Source: Azolla caroliniana (lineage: Eukaryota; Polypodiophyta). From it: 64,000 bases of DNA. Below the pieces are notes generated by a model. The model was not told the origin of the DNA. It did not search any database and saw only the letters and a list, made by a program, of their open reading frames with translations. The first letter of the stretch is position 1. Each line of letters begins with the position of its first letter. This document shows positions 1-10,723 of this stretch, in pieces. The translations under genes and the position numbers were made by a program. Location of the stretch: NCBI GenBank assembly GCA_043228905.1, contig JBHGNT010000007.1:12834001-12898000 (forward strand). Direction: 5' to 3'.

Positions 1-1023
1 CCTGTCCAGCCTACGGGAGCCTCTATGAACCACTCCCGCACTTACAGATTTCTCCAACCAGACTATCGAGCAAGTCATCGCACGCGTCCTTGCAATCGAT
101 CGGACACAGCATACCACGGTTTTCTCCACGGGCTCTTTGCAAAACTTCCTTCCTCAGGAGGAGAATCGTTTCCAACAAGCCCTTCAATGCACGGCCTACT
201 CAGGCTCAGGCCATCTGGCTCTTGAGTGCCCTCACCGGCCACACTACCCCATATGTTTGTCCTAAGCTCACACGATCGCACAATGTGAGTACAACATGCT
301 CAACCGCACAATGACGACTCCGGTTCGCCAGATCGAGCTGCGCAATACATACTCCCGGCAGGATGAACGTCAGTCATACCGACATCAGGCAAACGAGCAA
401 CCACGATCCCCGGATCGCCAGCACCGTGACGACGACTACCGCCGTGACGACAACTATCGTCGCCACGACAATCGGTACCGCCATGACAATCGTAGGAGAT
501 CAGGCGACCGTGACCAGTACCACGACGACCAATATAGAGCAAACGATGAGTATGATCGGTATGACGACGACTGGGAGGACCGGTATGATCAACGGTATGC
601 ACGAAATGATCGACGAAACTCTTATAGAGGTTCGCGGAACAATCGACGTTAGAACGACAATCGTCGTTGGGAGCCCCCTCCAAACGCCCCGCACACCGCG
701 CCACGGGCCAAACGCCTACCCAAGCGGTCGGGAACCAATCACAACCCTTCCCACACACTGAGCATGGTGACACCAACAACTCGGCATCCGTTATCTGGTT
801 TAAGTGTAACCAACCCGACCACTAAGCTACCGAATGCCCAACCACAGACTGCGGAAAGGCCCCGACTGTGAATACTATTATGGCCAATGTCCAGCACGTC
901 ACTACATGTAGGAAGACCCACGCCAACCAATGGCAAGAACAAGATAACGTCCGACAAGTAGCCAAGGAATGGATTGACACCGCCAACAAAAGCAACGTGG
1001 TACGGATGCACACAGAGATGTAG
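1..1023 (+). pseudogene. Gypsy-A gag (5'-truncated)
   Basis: Reading frames matching Gypsy-C gag run from about base 11: a stretch around IEQVIARV, a degraded first zinc knuckle (GSGHLALECP), then an Arg/Asp/Tyr-rich basic domain (open frame 296-652) and a second broken knuckle near 808 (CNQPDH, stop, ATECP). The R/D/Y-rich segment corresponds to the same low-complexity stretch before the last knuckle in Gypsy-C and would bind RNA. Frame changes near 295 and 655 and several stops show it is dead. The start of the gene is outside the window. Confidence 0.75.
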
Positions 1024-1026
1024 GAC

Positions 1027-1884
1027 GTGACCATCGACGCACCATCGGCCGTAGGACCATCCACCACGGCAGAAGATGACCATCTATGGGAAGCCCTTAC
1101 AAGCGCTAGGATCTCGCTGCCATTACATAAGCTGTTACCACTCATGCCGCGCTTTCAGGATACCTTGGCTAAGCTCACGGCTAACGACAAATCGGTCGTA
1201 CCCCCTGTTAACTTGACGGAGCCAGGGACGGGCCCACCCCTCATGGATTCCTAGAATCCAGCCGTGAAAATCATGATTAAAGGAAGCGACCTTCATGGGT
1301 GCATTATCGACGGTGGCTCCGGTGTGAACGTCATCAGCGAGGCCACATGTTACACCCTTGGCATAAACCAATGGGAGCCTTGCCCCTTCTGGCTGCGGAT
1401 GGTAGATACGTGATCGGTTCACCCCATCGGGTTAATCCGCCACCTTGATTTCACGTTAGCCAGCCACTTGTTCACTATCTCGGTAGTCGTGTTATGTCTC
1501 GAAGCTCCGGGTGCTTACCCAATGCTGCTTGGCCGACCCTAGTTGCGCACAACAAATATTAAACAACATTGGCAGCGGAATATGATCTCCTTCCGTTGGG
1601 GGAAGTCCAAGGTATGGCTAATAACTAAAGAACACCTAACCATGCCTCACAAAAGTACGCCCTTACTCGCGGAAGGGGTACACATGCTCGACGGCTTAGT
1701 CGACGAAGAGGTGGATGACTTCCTAGAAGATCACCCCACTATCATACCCCTCTTCGAAATAAATGCCATTTTGGGTGTTGGCACACCACTAGACGAGGAT
1801 GGCACGACATATTCCCTTCCCCAGGACGACGTCGATCCCACCACTATCGCAGAACTACGACAAGCGCGGGACGCGTTTGAATGA
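1027..1884 (+). pseudogene. Gypsy-A protease and linker region
   Basis: A retropepsin-like segment with the active-site motif IIDGGSGVNVIS near 1300 aligns with VIDGGSGVNVIS in Gypsy-C. It is followed by the WEPCPFWLRM and AYPMLLGRP blocks of the same fold. In-frame TAG (about 1252) and TGA (about 1411) interrupt it. The linker 1543-1884 keeps MLDGLVDEE and HPTIIPLFEI, matching the segment before RT in Gypsy-C. Inferred role: cleavage of the gag-pol polyprotein before decay. Confidence 0.8.
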
Positions 1885-1929
1885 GAACTCGCCATTTCCC
1901 AATGGTTAAAAGCATCAACGCTCGAGTCA

Positions 1930-2805
1930 TTGAACCTCGGCTTAGACGAGACACTTCAAATCGCTAATAACTTACCAGCCGACGAACGGTCAACCCTGAT
2001 ACGCCTGCTCACGGAATATCAGGATGTATTCGCCTGGTCTTACACGGATATGAAGGGATCCCCAATTTTACCAACACCAAGTACACCTCCTATCGGACAC
2101 TCGGCCGATCCAACAACGACGGTACTCTATGAATCCCAACTACGCGGCTAAGGTCAAAGAGGAAATCGACAAACTCCTTCGAGTAGGCTTTATACGCCTA
2201 GTGAAAAGAGCCACATGGTTAAGCCCAATCGTCGTGGTCCCCAAGAAAAACGGGAAAATCCGCGTTTGTGTTGATTACCGCAAACTCAATGCTGCGACAG
2301 TCACGGATGGGTTCCCTCTTCTGTTCACGAATAGTGTCCTCGACACGGTGGCTGGTCATGAATGCTACAGTTTCCTCGATGGGTTCAGTGGCTATAATCA
2401 AATCCGAATGCACCCGAACGATCAGGAGAAAACGAAGTTTGTCACGGATTGGGGTGTTTTCGTGGCTGAGGTAATGATGTTCAGATTAAAGACGGCACCG
2501 GGCACGTTCCAACGCATCATCTCAGAGATTTTCAACGTGTATATTCCGGCGTTCATGCAAGTGTTCCTCAACGACTTTGCCGTGTATGGCTAGCGGCTGG
2601 AGCATATGACCCAGCTACAACTCTATCTCGAACGATGCCGACACGCTCGCTTGAGCTTAAATCTGGCAAAATGCGCGTTCTTGATGACCAGCGGCAACCT
2701 GCTCGGGCACATAGTCAGCCAGGAAGGTATCGCCATGGACCCGGATGAAGTGCATGCCATTCTGAATGCCCCTGCGCCCTCTACTGCGAAGGCTCTCAGC
2801 TGATT
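1930..2805 (+). pseudogene. Gypsy-A reverse transcriptase domain
   Basis: Ty3-type RT: KKNGKIRVCVDYRKLN (finger motif), SFLDGFSGYNQIRMHP and the polymerase box. The catalytic box reads FMQVFLNDFAVYG, so the first Asp of the usual FLDD is Asn. A TAG at about 2591 and a TGA at about 2801 interrupt the palm and connection. A frame break near 2130 separates the linker from RT. It is therefore inactive twice over, by stops and by loss of a metal-binding residue. Confidence 0.88.
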
Positions 2806-3514
2806 CTTGGGCCAAATTAGATGGCATAGTCGGATGTTGCGACACTTGGCCGATTTCGCGACTCCTTTACATGTGGTGGTGCATAGACTCCCATTTCAGT
2901 GGTCTTCAACAGAAGACGAGGCGTACCAAGTCTTGAAGTTAATGTTCTCCCATGCTCCGGTGGTATAGGCACCGGTCTGGTCGGAACCTTTTCACGTCTT
3001 CGTAGATGCATCAGATATAGCCATTGGCAGCTCGCTCATGTAGCGCACACCACCAAATTTGTATCGGCTAATGTATTATGCTAGCCGACGACTCTCGGCC
3101 GTGGAGAAGAACTACTCAACCACTGAACGCGAGGCCCTCGGTATGGTTTACAGCATCAACAAATTTCGGCATTATCTCTTGGGCCGAAACTTCACATTCC
3201 ACGTCGACCACTCGGCCCTCCTCTACTTGGTTAATAAGCAGGCCGTCACAGGTCGCCTGGCCCGATGGATGCTTCTGCTACTGGAGTTTGATTTTCAGAT
3301 CCAGCATCGGCTCGACATCCAACACGTCGTAGCTGACTACTTGAGCCGCTTCGAGTCAGGCGAACCATCCGTGTCCACGTATGATGAATTACCCGACGCC
3401 GCCCTTTTTAGTCTCGCAACGGTGCCAAACGCAAATGAGGACGAATGGATCGTAGAGATGACCCATTTTCTCAGCACCGGCCTTCCTCCCAACCACTTGA
3501 CCCTCGACGCTTGA
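2806..3514 (+). pseudogene. Gypsy-A RNase H domain and tether
   Basis: The segment contains FHVFVDASDIAIGSSLM-like sequence near 2990, then the open frame 3059-3514 with YASRRLSAVEKNYSTTERE, the HVDHSALLYL block and ADYLSRFESGE. This is the RNase H fold characteristic of Ty3/gypsy, which removes the RNA strand of the cDNA hybrid. Frame breaks around 2830-3060 and a terminal TGA (CGA in relatives) at 3512 kill it. The Asp-rich tail leads into the integrase zinc domain. Confidence 0.85.
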
Positions 3515-3669
3515 AAACGACTAGCTGTCAGGAGCCAAAAATTTTGTCTTGTCTCCGACACCCTTTACCACAAAGGCTCGGATGGCATCTGGCACCATGC
3601 AATCCGTCAATTTGAGAAACCCCCAATCCTCCAAGAGGCACATCACGGAATCGTGGGGGGACATTACGC
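3515..3669 (+). pseudogene. Gypsy-A integrase N-terminal HHCC segment
   Basis: Residues after the 3512 stop read RLAVRSQKFCL, DTLYHKGSDGIW and HHGIVGGHYA, the start of the integrase zinc-binding domain. The coding sequence stops abruptly at the Gypsy-B LTR at 3670; the next residues (ATARKIWQSGLWW) are found in phase at 10048. The His pair is here and the Cys pair is on the other side of the insertion. Confidence 0.85.
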
Positions 3670-4319
3670 TGTCGTGAAGAAAACCGTCCCTTAGCGCAAT
3701 CGGTGCATAGCGCGCGTGAACCGACTCTTCACGCGTGCACGCCCTTTAATGTATATAATAGGGAATTAGGTACATAGGCATATCCGGGGTAGTTAGATTT
3801 GGTAGGTAGGAAGTAAATGAGGGAGACGGCTCCCTTCCTGAAGATATAAAAGAGAGGGAAACACGGGGGGGAAAGGGATTGCGCATTGAGGAGGACGAAG
3901 TGCTGTCGAACCGTAACCGAACGCTTCTCCTCTGTTCATTCTCCATCGCTCTTCTCTGCAGGATTTCGGGAGGCTCGCGCTGCTTCGAGGAACACCCGTG
4001 TGCTTCCGGCAGCACCTCCATCCTATCCCCTTTCGTGCGCAGACGAACAGGCATCGACATCTGTTCGCCGGCCTATTCGGTTGTAACCGCTCGCGTGCTC
4101 TGTTGTTTTGTGTCATTTGTTAATATACAAACATTCGTGTCTCTCTGTCTCTCTGTCCATTCGTGTTTTCTACGCTGACGGGCCGTGCCCCTGTGTTTCT
4201 TTGCTCATACGTAACCGGTCGTCTCTCTCTTTCTCTTTCCCCTCCTATCACCTGCTCTTCGGTTCAAGACCCCGGTGGTTCCGCCTCGTTTCTCCACGCA
4301 CGCGCGTAGCAACGTGACA
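3670..4319 (+). repeat. Gypsy-B 5' LTR
   Basis: It begins TGTCGTGAAG and ends GTGACA, with a near-identical copy at 9398-10047. It holds a TATA-like GATATAAAAG at 3843-3852 and a pyrimidine-rich stretch near 4222-4250. ORFs predicted inside it are non-coding by-products, since they recur in both LTRs. Confidence 0.92.
3843..3852 (+). promoter_or_regulatory. TATA-like box of the Gypsy-B LTR promoter
   Basis: GATATAAAAG lies 174 bp into the LTR, conserved at 9571-9580 in the 3' LTR. It is the best candidate for the RNA polymerase II core promoter; the start site itself is not visible. Confidence 0.6.
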
Positions 4320-4323
4320 TATT

Positions 4324-4339
4324 TGGTGAACCCGACGTG
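4324..4339 (+). promoter_or_regulatory. Gypsy-B primer-binding site
   Basis: TGGTGAACCCGACGTG starts four bases after the 5' LTR. The initial TGG pairs with the CCA end of a tRNA; I cannot name the tRNA with certainty. The same 14-base core occurs after the LTR at 47772, linking Gypsy-B with the non-autonomous element there. Confidence 0.75.
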
Positions 4340-4363
4340 AACAAGGCGGCAGAGGAGCAAAAG

Positions 4364-5590
4364 ATGAGGGGGTTGGATCTTGCAGAGGTCATGGCTTCGG
4401 CCGTGGACCGGATAGTGAGCGCGCGCGAGGGCACCGGCGCCCTTGACAGGGCTATTGAGGCGATCGTCGGTACGATCGGCCGGTTCAGTGGAACGGATGC
4501 CACGAGTTATTTGGCGTCCTACCGGGCGGAGATGTTGATGAGGGATATTCCGGAAGAGAGGCGTCTTGCCGGATTCCCTCGAGTGGCGATGCCGGGCATC
4601 CATGCGGAGGTGCTCGAGGTCCGGGCGGAGAGCTGGACCGGGGAGGAGTTCGAAGGATGGCTCCTGGAGAAATACGGGCTGGATGACGCGCTTCGACTTT
4701 CGAAGCGGGGCTTCATGGAGTGGGTGGAGTCCCCCAACAAAGGAAGAAATGTGTCGGTACTCCTCCGGGAGTTTGAGGAACGCTTTGTGCGCGTTTCGGC
4801 GCTCGATCGGACCGTTCTGGACACAAGTCGTGTCCTAGTGTTTGTCAAATCGGTTGATGCACGGGATCGGGAGCAAGTGGGCTCCTTACTGGAAACCGAA
4901 GACGGGCTGACGGCCGACTGGGCCGCGGTAAAAAGAGTCTGCGACCGTTTTGACAAAAGGTGGGAGTGGGCTGATACAGGGGCGACCGGGGCGGGTCCTG
5001 TCGCAGCAAGGAAGCTCAAACCGATACCGCAGGCGCGACGGGAAGAGACCCGGGAGTGGCTCGAAACCGGTTCGGCTTCGACCGGCGTGGTCAGAGGCTC
5101 GTCCGGGGGGACAACTTTGGAGGAGTTGACACGGGCGGTAAAGGATCTCCAGATTGCCCAGGCTCGGAGGGAAGGTGGCGAACAGGCTCATGACCGAGGG
5201 CCTCCGGCAGGAAATAGGTGCATGTGGTGCGACGAGGTTGGCCACATCCGGAAAGACTGCGGGGACTTTGCGGAGGCTTTGAGAAGCCGGGTAGTGTACC
5301 TGTGGGAAGGTCGGGTGCACGCCAACGATACCCGGAGGGCGCTGAACCGAAACGACGGGCGAGGAGGAATGAAAAGGCTGATGGAAGAGGCGGCGGCCCG
5401 TCACGCGGAGACTGTCCACTACTCGGCGTCGGCCGGTATTCGGGTCGGTGGCAGCGAGGCCCGAAAGGGGAGGAAAGCCGGGTTCTGGCTGATGGTGCTA
5501 GAAGGCCTCGCCGGTGCCCGACTAAAGAAAGACGAGGCGGACCGCGCGGAGAAGCGGGTCCAGGAGGTAACCGGGTCCAGGTTGGATGCG
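4364..5590 (+). CDS. Gypsy-B gag
   Basis: An open frame begins with ATG at 4364 (MRGLDLAEVM); an in-frame GTG at 4337 overlaps the primer site and is unlikely in a plant. About 280 residues of mixed helix-forming capsid-like sequence (RFSGTDATSYLASY onward) precede a CCHC knuckle, CMWCDEVGHIRKDC, near 5218-5259, and then a basic tail. The frame stays open to 6157, but the protein homology moves to another frame near 5590. Role: capsid and RNA packaging. No stop interrupts the gag part. Confidence 0.82.
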
Positions 5591-5876
5591 CGCCACCGAG
5601 GAACTACACGGGGCCTGCCCAAACGTGCGAGTCAAGATCGGCGACGTCGAGATAGATCAGCACTTCTTTGTGCAGGAGACGTCCTCGCACCCGGTCATAC
5701 TGGGAGAACCGTACATTACGGCAGTGTGGATGGAGACCAAGGTGCTGGACAACGGGTCGGCTTACGCGAGGGTCAAGAGTCAGGACGGGCGTCATTCGGT
5801 CCAGTTCCTGACAGTGCGACCGAACCACGAGCGAAACCCCGAGTCCCTCGGTGGCGAGAACCGAGAGGATTTTTAG
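5586..5876 (+). pseudogene. Gypsy-B protease domain (frame 3)
   Basis: The sequence VRVKIGDVEIDQHFFVQ followed by PVILGEPYI resembles the retropepsin region of Ty3-type polyproteins, although the usual DTG/DSG active-site triad is not visible in this frame. It is in a different frame from gag, so either a frameshift mutation or translational frameshifting would be needed; mutation is likelier, since more shifts follow. It ends at a TAG at 5874. The segment 5877-6374 continues as a linker, with a second open frame from 6093. Confidence 0.6.
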
Positions 5877-6374
5877 AGAGGGCTATCAAGGCGTGGGGCC
5901 GCGACAGTCCGGACACTCTGGGAAAACCCCACAAATGTACGATAGAGGCGAAACCGAAGAAACCTTGTACCATAAGTAGGAAGTTTTATTTCTCTGACAA
6001 CGGAGGGCGTCGTTGGCCGAGAAAAGACAAGGACAGAAGAGCGACTTCGGGCGTGCGGAGTTCTCGGGCCCAACGAGGAGATCAACGGAGCCGTGGAGGC
6101 GGTCTCCTTCGACGATACCATGGGAATACTGCGAGAGGTGGTCGGAGAAGGCCTTAAAGAGGACCGGACGATACTGGTTTGTTCAAAAGAAATGTACGAA
6201 GTCATCGCAGACTTCAGTCGGGGGCTCGAGTCGGATCGGACGGCCCGTGTTAACACGAAGTACAAGACTGTGGACCGGAAGGTAAGGCCAGTCGCGGCAC
6301 CCTTACTGGAGGGCAGCGAGTTGCGAATCGAGGGGGTCACGTCGGACCCAGTTTACGAGATCCGGCCTGCATAG

Positions 6375-7363
6375 GACACACCTTCACCGATAGAACGCTA
6401 CGGGAGCTCAAAATCGGTGGGGGCGGTTTCCTACTGCCGGCGGAAGAAGACCGGTTTCGGAGAATGCTCGGAAGGCACGGGAAAGCCTTCGCATTCTCGC
6501 CGGGAGAGATCGGGTGCGTAGACCCGACAGTCGTGAAGCCGATGGTGATATTCACGGTACCGCATGTGCCGTGGAATCTCAAACCAATTCCAGTACCGAG
6601 AGCTCACATCCCGGAGCTGATGGAGTTCTTGAGGCAGAAAGTCAATATGGGCATCCTCGAACCGTCGAGTGCCCCGTACTCGAACCGGTGGTTTACTGTA
6701 CCGAAGAAGAACGAGACGTTGCGCTTCATTCAAAACCTGCAACCGGTCAATAGAGTGACCATTCGGAACGCAGGAATCGGACCAACGATAGATGAGTTTG
6801 CAGAGGCCTTCGCCGGAAGGTCGATCTACTCGGTCGGTGATCTGTACTCGGGGTACGATCAGTTCCAACTAGCCGTAGAGAGCAGAGACATTACGACGAT
6901 GCGGACTCCTCTCAGCCTAGTGTGGATGTGTACCCTGCCACAAGGAGGGACGAACTCGGTGGCCCACATGGTGAATGCGATGAACAAGGTGTTGAGGGAT
7001 TGTATCCCGGACATCACCATGCCATTCTTGGACGACATCCCGATCAAGGGATGTCCGGTGGAGGAAAAGGACGAAACGATCGGACCGGACGGATGCCGGA
7101 AATTCGTGGCGACACACATTGACGACTACGAGAGGGTGTTGCAGAGGCTAGGGGACGCAAGGCTCACCTTCTCCGGGGAGAAATCGGCCTTCGGGAAATC
7201 AGAGATCATGGTCGTCGGACATCTATGCGGACCGTATGGCCGGAAACTGTCTCCGGCTAAGGTGGAAGCCATCTCCGCAATGAAGCCCGACTGTAACTCG
7301 GTCATGGAGGTACGGAGGTTCTTGGGAGCATGCGCGTTCTACCACATATGGATCCCGCATTAA
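6375..7363 (+). pseudogene. Gypsy-B reverse transcriptase
   Basis: The RT has PKKNETLRFIQNLQPVN, IYSVGDLYSGYDQFQL, the primer-grip region LPQGGTNSVAHMVNAMNK and the catalytic box ITMPFLDDIPIKG with both Asp residues. A C-terminal GHLCGPYGRKLSPAKV and RRFLGACAFYHIWIPH lead into RNase H. The TAA at 7361-7363 is the only stop; the same frame continues after it. Distinctive words such as SVGDLYSGYDQFQL set it apart from the VDYRKLN-type RTs of Gypsy-A, -C and -D. Confidence 0.85.
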
Positions 7364-7921
7364 ACCCACGTTGTCGAGCCGCTATACGGGTTGCTGAAAA
7401 AGGGGCGAAAATTCGAGTGGCGAGACGAGCATACGGAGTCGGTCCGAAAGATGAAGGAGGCTCTTGCTGCAGCTCCGGCACTCCGGAAGGCTGTCTACGA
7501 GAAAGGCACTCCCGTCTACATAACGGTAGATACGAGTCCGACCGGGATTGGATGGGTTGTCAACCAAGAAGATGAGGACGGCAATCGGTTCCCAATCCGG
7601 TTCGGTGCGAAGGTCCTCAGTGAGCGACAACGAGGATACACCCAGGTTAAACGCGAACTCTGGGGTATCGTTTCGGCGGTGAAGGCCTATAAAGACTATC
7701 TGATCGGGACAGAGGTGATTATCGAGATGGATTTCCTACCGATTCTCGGTATGGTTTCCGGATGCGCAACCCCGGACCTGGCAATGCTCAGGTGGATAGC
7801 GTACATCAAGTCCCTGGATCCGGAAATACGACACATTTCCGGGAAAGACAATGCCATGGCCGACATGCTTTCGAGGGCGCGATTCAACGACGAGGGCGGC
7901 ATGGTTTTGGAGGACGAGTAA
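7364..7921 (+). pseudogene. Gypsy-B RNase H
   Basis: In frame with RT after the 7361 stop: THVVEPLYGLLKKG, then PVYITVDTSPTGIGWV (first catalytic Asp), FGAKVLSERQRGYTQVKRE (catalytic Glu), EMDFLPIL (Asp) and KDNAMADMLSR (Asp). The RNase H catalytic set is therefore retained. It ends with TAA at 7919-7921, after which homology moves to frame 1, so there is a frameshift between RNase H and integrase. Confidence 0.83.
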
Positions 7922-7944
7922 CAACCGAGGGGGGGAGCACTCCA

Positions 7945-8733
7945 GCGCTTAACGATTTTAACGAGAGCAAGTACGATGGGGAGTGGCTGCAGATTGGAGG
8001 ATTCTTAAGGACGATGACGTCGGACGCGTCATGGACAAAGGACGAGGCCAACCGGATCTGGAAGAAAGCGTACCGATTCTTTCTCCGGGACGGATACTTG
8101 TGGAAGCACCCGAAGAAGAGAAACGGCATCCCGCTCTAAGTAGTGGCGATGAAGGAGGAACAGGAGGAGTTACTGAAGGCCTACCACGACAGCCCCTGGG
8201 CTGGACACCGTGGAACGTGGACCACGTTCGAGAAACTAAAGGGGAAGTACTGGTGGCCGGGACTGTACCGGGACGTGCATCGGTTCGTGACGACTTGTGA
8301 GAGTTGTAAGATACACTCCATAGTCCGACATCGGGACAAGCTTCATCCTACATACCCTCTGGCCGTCCACTTCAAATGGATGGTAGATTTGGTGACGATG
8401 TCGATGGGCATAGGGCAGATGCGATATCTGGTGCTGGCCCGAGAGGACCTGACGAACCAGGTGGAAGGCCGAGCCCTGCAGAACAAAATGACCACGGCCG
8501 TGTGTCGGTTCCTGATCGAGGACGTGATATGCCGGTACGGGTGCGTCGGGAAGATCGTGGCTGACGGCAGGGAGTTGGACGCCGAAGAGGCCGAGGAGCT
8601 ATTCGACCGGTTAGGGGTCAAGCTCTCGCTCACCACGGCGTACAATCCGGAGGCAAACGGGAAGGTGGAGCGCGGACACGGACCGATCGTCAAAGCGTTA
8701 GTCCGGGCATGCGGAGTCCAGGTCGGGAACTGA
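7945..8733 (+). pseudogene. Gypsy-B integrase, zinc and catalytic core
   Basis: Frame 1 carries WKKAYRFFLRDGYLW, a stop at 8137-8139, then the HHCC region (HRGTWTTFEKLKGKYWWPGL, CESCK) and the DDE core: MVDLVTM (D), IVADGRELD (D) and NGKVERGHGPI (E). All three catalytic acids are present. It closes with TGA at 8731 where the sequence context suggests an ancestral Trp codon. The C-terminal domain continues in the same frame. Confidence 0.85.
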
Positions 8734-8739
8734 CCACGA

Positions 8740-9405
8740 CTGTTACCTTATGCCTTGTGGGCGGACAGGACAACACACAGTTCGGTAACCGGGTTCATGC
8801 CGTCAAAGCTCATGTTCGGATAGAAGCCGATCATGCCGATGGAACGGACGATCTCCTCTTGGGCGACAGTGGACTGGAGAGACGAGATGAGCCGGGAAGA
8901 ACTACTAGCGGCGCGTATACGACAGCTCGAGCGGAGGCCAGAGGACGCGGAACGAGCGGCGGAGAGACTTCGGATGGCGAGGATGAGGAACAAAGCCCGG
9001 TTCGACCGAACGCACCGGCTCCGGCCAAAGAAAATCGAGGAAGGCGACTGGGTGCTAGTCTACGACAGCAGCCTCGACAACCAGCACCGGGCAACACAGA
9101 AGTTTGCCAAGCGGAAGTTCGGGCCTTACGCGATGACGAGCGCCAATGAGAACGGGACGTATCACCTGGCGGAACTCGATGGTATGAGGATGGCGATACC
9201 GGTAGCAGGGAAGCGGATCAAAGCATTCAAGAAGCGCCACGACGGCGAACCGGATCTAAGAGGCCTGGACAGCGACGACGAACGATCCGAAACGGAGGAC
9301 GAACAGATGGACGAGGAACCGGAACCCAGACCGGTTTTCTCCAACCAGAGCGCAATTTTGGCGCATACCGGTGGATGCGCGGTTAGGTGGGGGCGGATGT
9401 CATGA
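8740..9405 (+). pseudogene. Gypsy-B integrase C-terminal domain and acidic tail
   Basis: The open frame from 8833 (after TAG at 8821) reads MSREELLAARIRQLERRP, FDRTHRLRPKKIEEGDWVLV and KFGPYAMTS, the GPY/F-type DNA-binding domain of Ty3 integrases. The tail is acidic (DSDDERSETEDEQMDEEPEP) and ends AILAHTGGCAVRWGRMS. The frame runs through the polypurine tract and stops inside the 3' LTR (TGA at 9403). No chromodomain is visible. The HTGGCA tail recurs at 48737 in the non-autonomous element. Confidence 0.82.
9386..9397 (+). promoter_or_regulatory. Gypsy-B polypurine tract
   Basis: A G-rich run, AGGTGGGGGCGGA, lies directly before the 3' LTR start TGTCATGAAG. It is the plus-strand primer site and lies inside the integrase frame. 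A nearly identical tract precedes the LTR at 48772. Confidence 0.75.
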
Positions 9406-10047
9406 AGAAAACCGTCCCTTAGCGCAATCGGTGCATAGCGAGCGTGAATCGGCTCTTCACGTGTGCGCGCCCTTTAATGTATATAATAGGGAATTAGGTA
9501 CATAGGCATATCCGGGGTAGTTAGATTCGGTAGGTAGGAAGTAAATGAGGGAGACGGCTCCCTTCCTGAAGATATAAAAGAGAGGGAAACGCGGGGGGGA
9601 AAGGGATCGCGCATTGAGGAGGACGAAGTGCTGTCGAACCGTAACCGAACGCTTCTCCTCTGTTCATTCTCCATCGCTCTTCTCTGCAGGATTTCGGGAG
9701 GCTCGCGCTGCTTCGAGGAACACCCGTGTGCTTCCGGCAGCACCTCCATCCTATCCCCTTTCGTGCACAGACGAACAGGCATCGGCATCTGTTCGCTAGC
9801 CTGTTCGGTTGTAACCGCTCGCGTGCTCTGTTGTTTTGTGTCATTTGTTAATATACAAACATTCGTGTCTCTCTATCTTTGTGTCCATTCGTGTTTTCTA
9901 CGCTGACGGGCTGTGCCCCTGTGTTTCTTTGCTCATACGTAACCGGTCGTCTCTCTCTTTCTCTTTCCCCTCCTATCACCTGCTCTTCGGTTCAAGACCC
10001 CGGTGGTTCCGCCTCGTTTCTCCACGCACGCGTGTAGCAACGCGACA
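9398..10047 (+). repeat. Gypsy-B 3' LTR
   Basis: A 650-bp copy of 3670-4319 with about 20 substitutions, mostly transitions, and no length difference that I can see. It ends in GCGACA, followed by the right flank ACGT and the resumed Gypsy-A integrase. Confidence 0.92.
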
Positions 10048-10723
10048 ACGTTGGAGAGGCCACGGCAAGAAAAATATGGCAGAGTGGCTTGTGGTGGCGC
10101 ACAACAAAAAAAGATGCTCATGAATTCTGTCGACAATGCGATCTATGTCAACGCATGGACAACCGACCGAGCAAGCCCGGATGGCGCACCAACCTATTCT
10201 TCTATTAGAGCCATTTCAAAAGTGGGGGTTACATTTTGTAGGACCTTTTAAACCAGTCGCGGCCTGCACCAGTAACAAATACAACATCGTGGCCACGGAC
10301 CATTGCACAAAATGGGTCGAGGCTAAGGCACTATGGGACAATACCGCCGCATCCACGGCAAAATTCGTATACGAACATCTATGGTGCCGATATGGATGCC
10401 CAATCGAGCTCATTAGTGACCAAGGCAGGCATTTTCTAAACCACATAATTCGCGAACTCACTACACACTATGCGGTCGTACATAAGAAAATTACATCGTA
10501 CTATCCACAGGCAAACGGATTGGCAGAGTCGACTAATAAAATTTTGCAGAAAATCCTGAAAAAGATTTTCAATGAGAACAGCACCGATTGGGATGCGAAG
10601 CTCCAGAGTGCATTATGGGCTTATTGCACCACATTCAAAATGAGCATTCAGTCTACACCCTTCCGGTTGGCCTATGGTTTGGAAGCAGTCCTGCCGATCA
10701 AGTTCCAAGTTCCGAGTCTCTGA
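10048..10723 (+). pseudogene. Gypsy-A integrase Cys pair and catalytic core (resumed)
   Basis: Coding resumes with ATARKIWQSGLWW and the CRQCDLCQRM Cys pair, then after a frame break PHQPI-like sequence and the DDE core. The first catalytic Asp is replaced by His (GLHFVGPF where relatives have GLDFVGPF, near 10227). ELISDQGRHF keeps the second Asp and NGLAESTNK keeps the Glu. It ends at a TGA at about 10721. The missing acid means this copy could not integrate even without its stops. Confidence 0.9.

Larger units (their letters stand above)
1..3669 (+). mobile_element. Gypsy-A, left part (decayed Ty3/gypsy element split by Gypsy-B)
   Basis: The window opens inside the gag of an old Ty3/gypsy element and runs through protease, RT, RNase H and the start of integrase in the order gag-PR-RT-RH-IN. 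The reading frame follows Gypsy-C (23428-29022) closely, so the two are related families. It is interrupted at 3670 by Gypsy-B and resumes at 10048 with the next integrase residues in phase. Many stops and frameshifts make it a pseudo-element. The 5' LTR lies outside the window. Confidence 0.9.
3670..10047 (+). mobile_element. Gypsy-B, full-length Ty3/gypsy element with two 650-bp LTRs
   Basis: Two direct LTRs (3670-4319 and 9398-10047) bound an internal region with primer site, gag, PR, RT, RNase H, integrase and polypurine tract. It is inserted in the Gypsy-A integrase; flanks ACGC (3666-3669) and ACGT (10048-10051) look like a 4-bp target duplication, and joining the flanks keeps the Gypsy-A frame. 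I count roughly 20 differences between the LTRs, about 3 percent. The internal DNA is visibly GC-rich. The protein lineage differs clearly from Gypsy-A, -C and -D. Confidence 0.93.

Noticed and set aside
300-779. Long antisense frame opposite Gypsy-A gag
   Set aside because: It is the mirror of the Arg/Asp/Tyr-rich gag repeat; the sense frame matches gag of relatives.
3879-4317. Plus-strand ORFs inside the Gypsy-B LTR
   Set aside because: They recur at 9614-10123 in the other LTR and have no family; LTR sequence is regulatory.
4519-5019. 166-codon minus-strand frame
   Set aside because: Shadow of the GC-rich gag frame of Gypsy-B; Ser/Arg-rich composition is typical of such mirrors.
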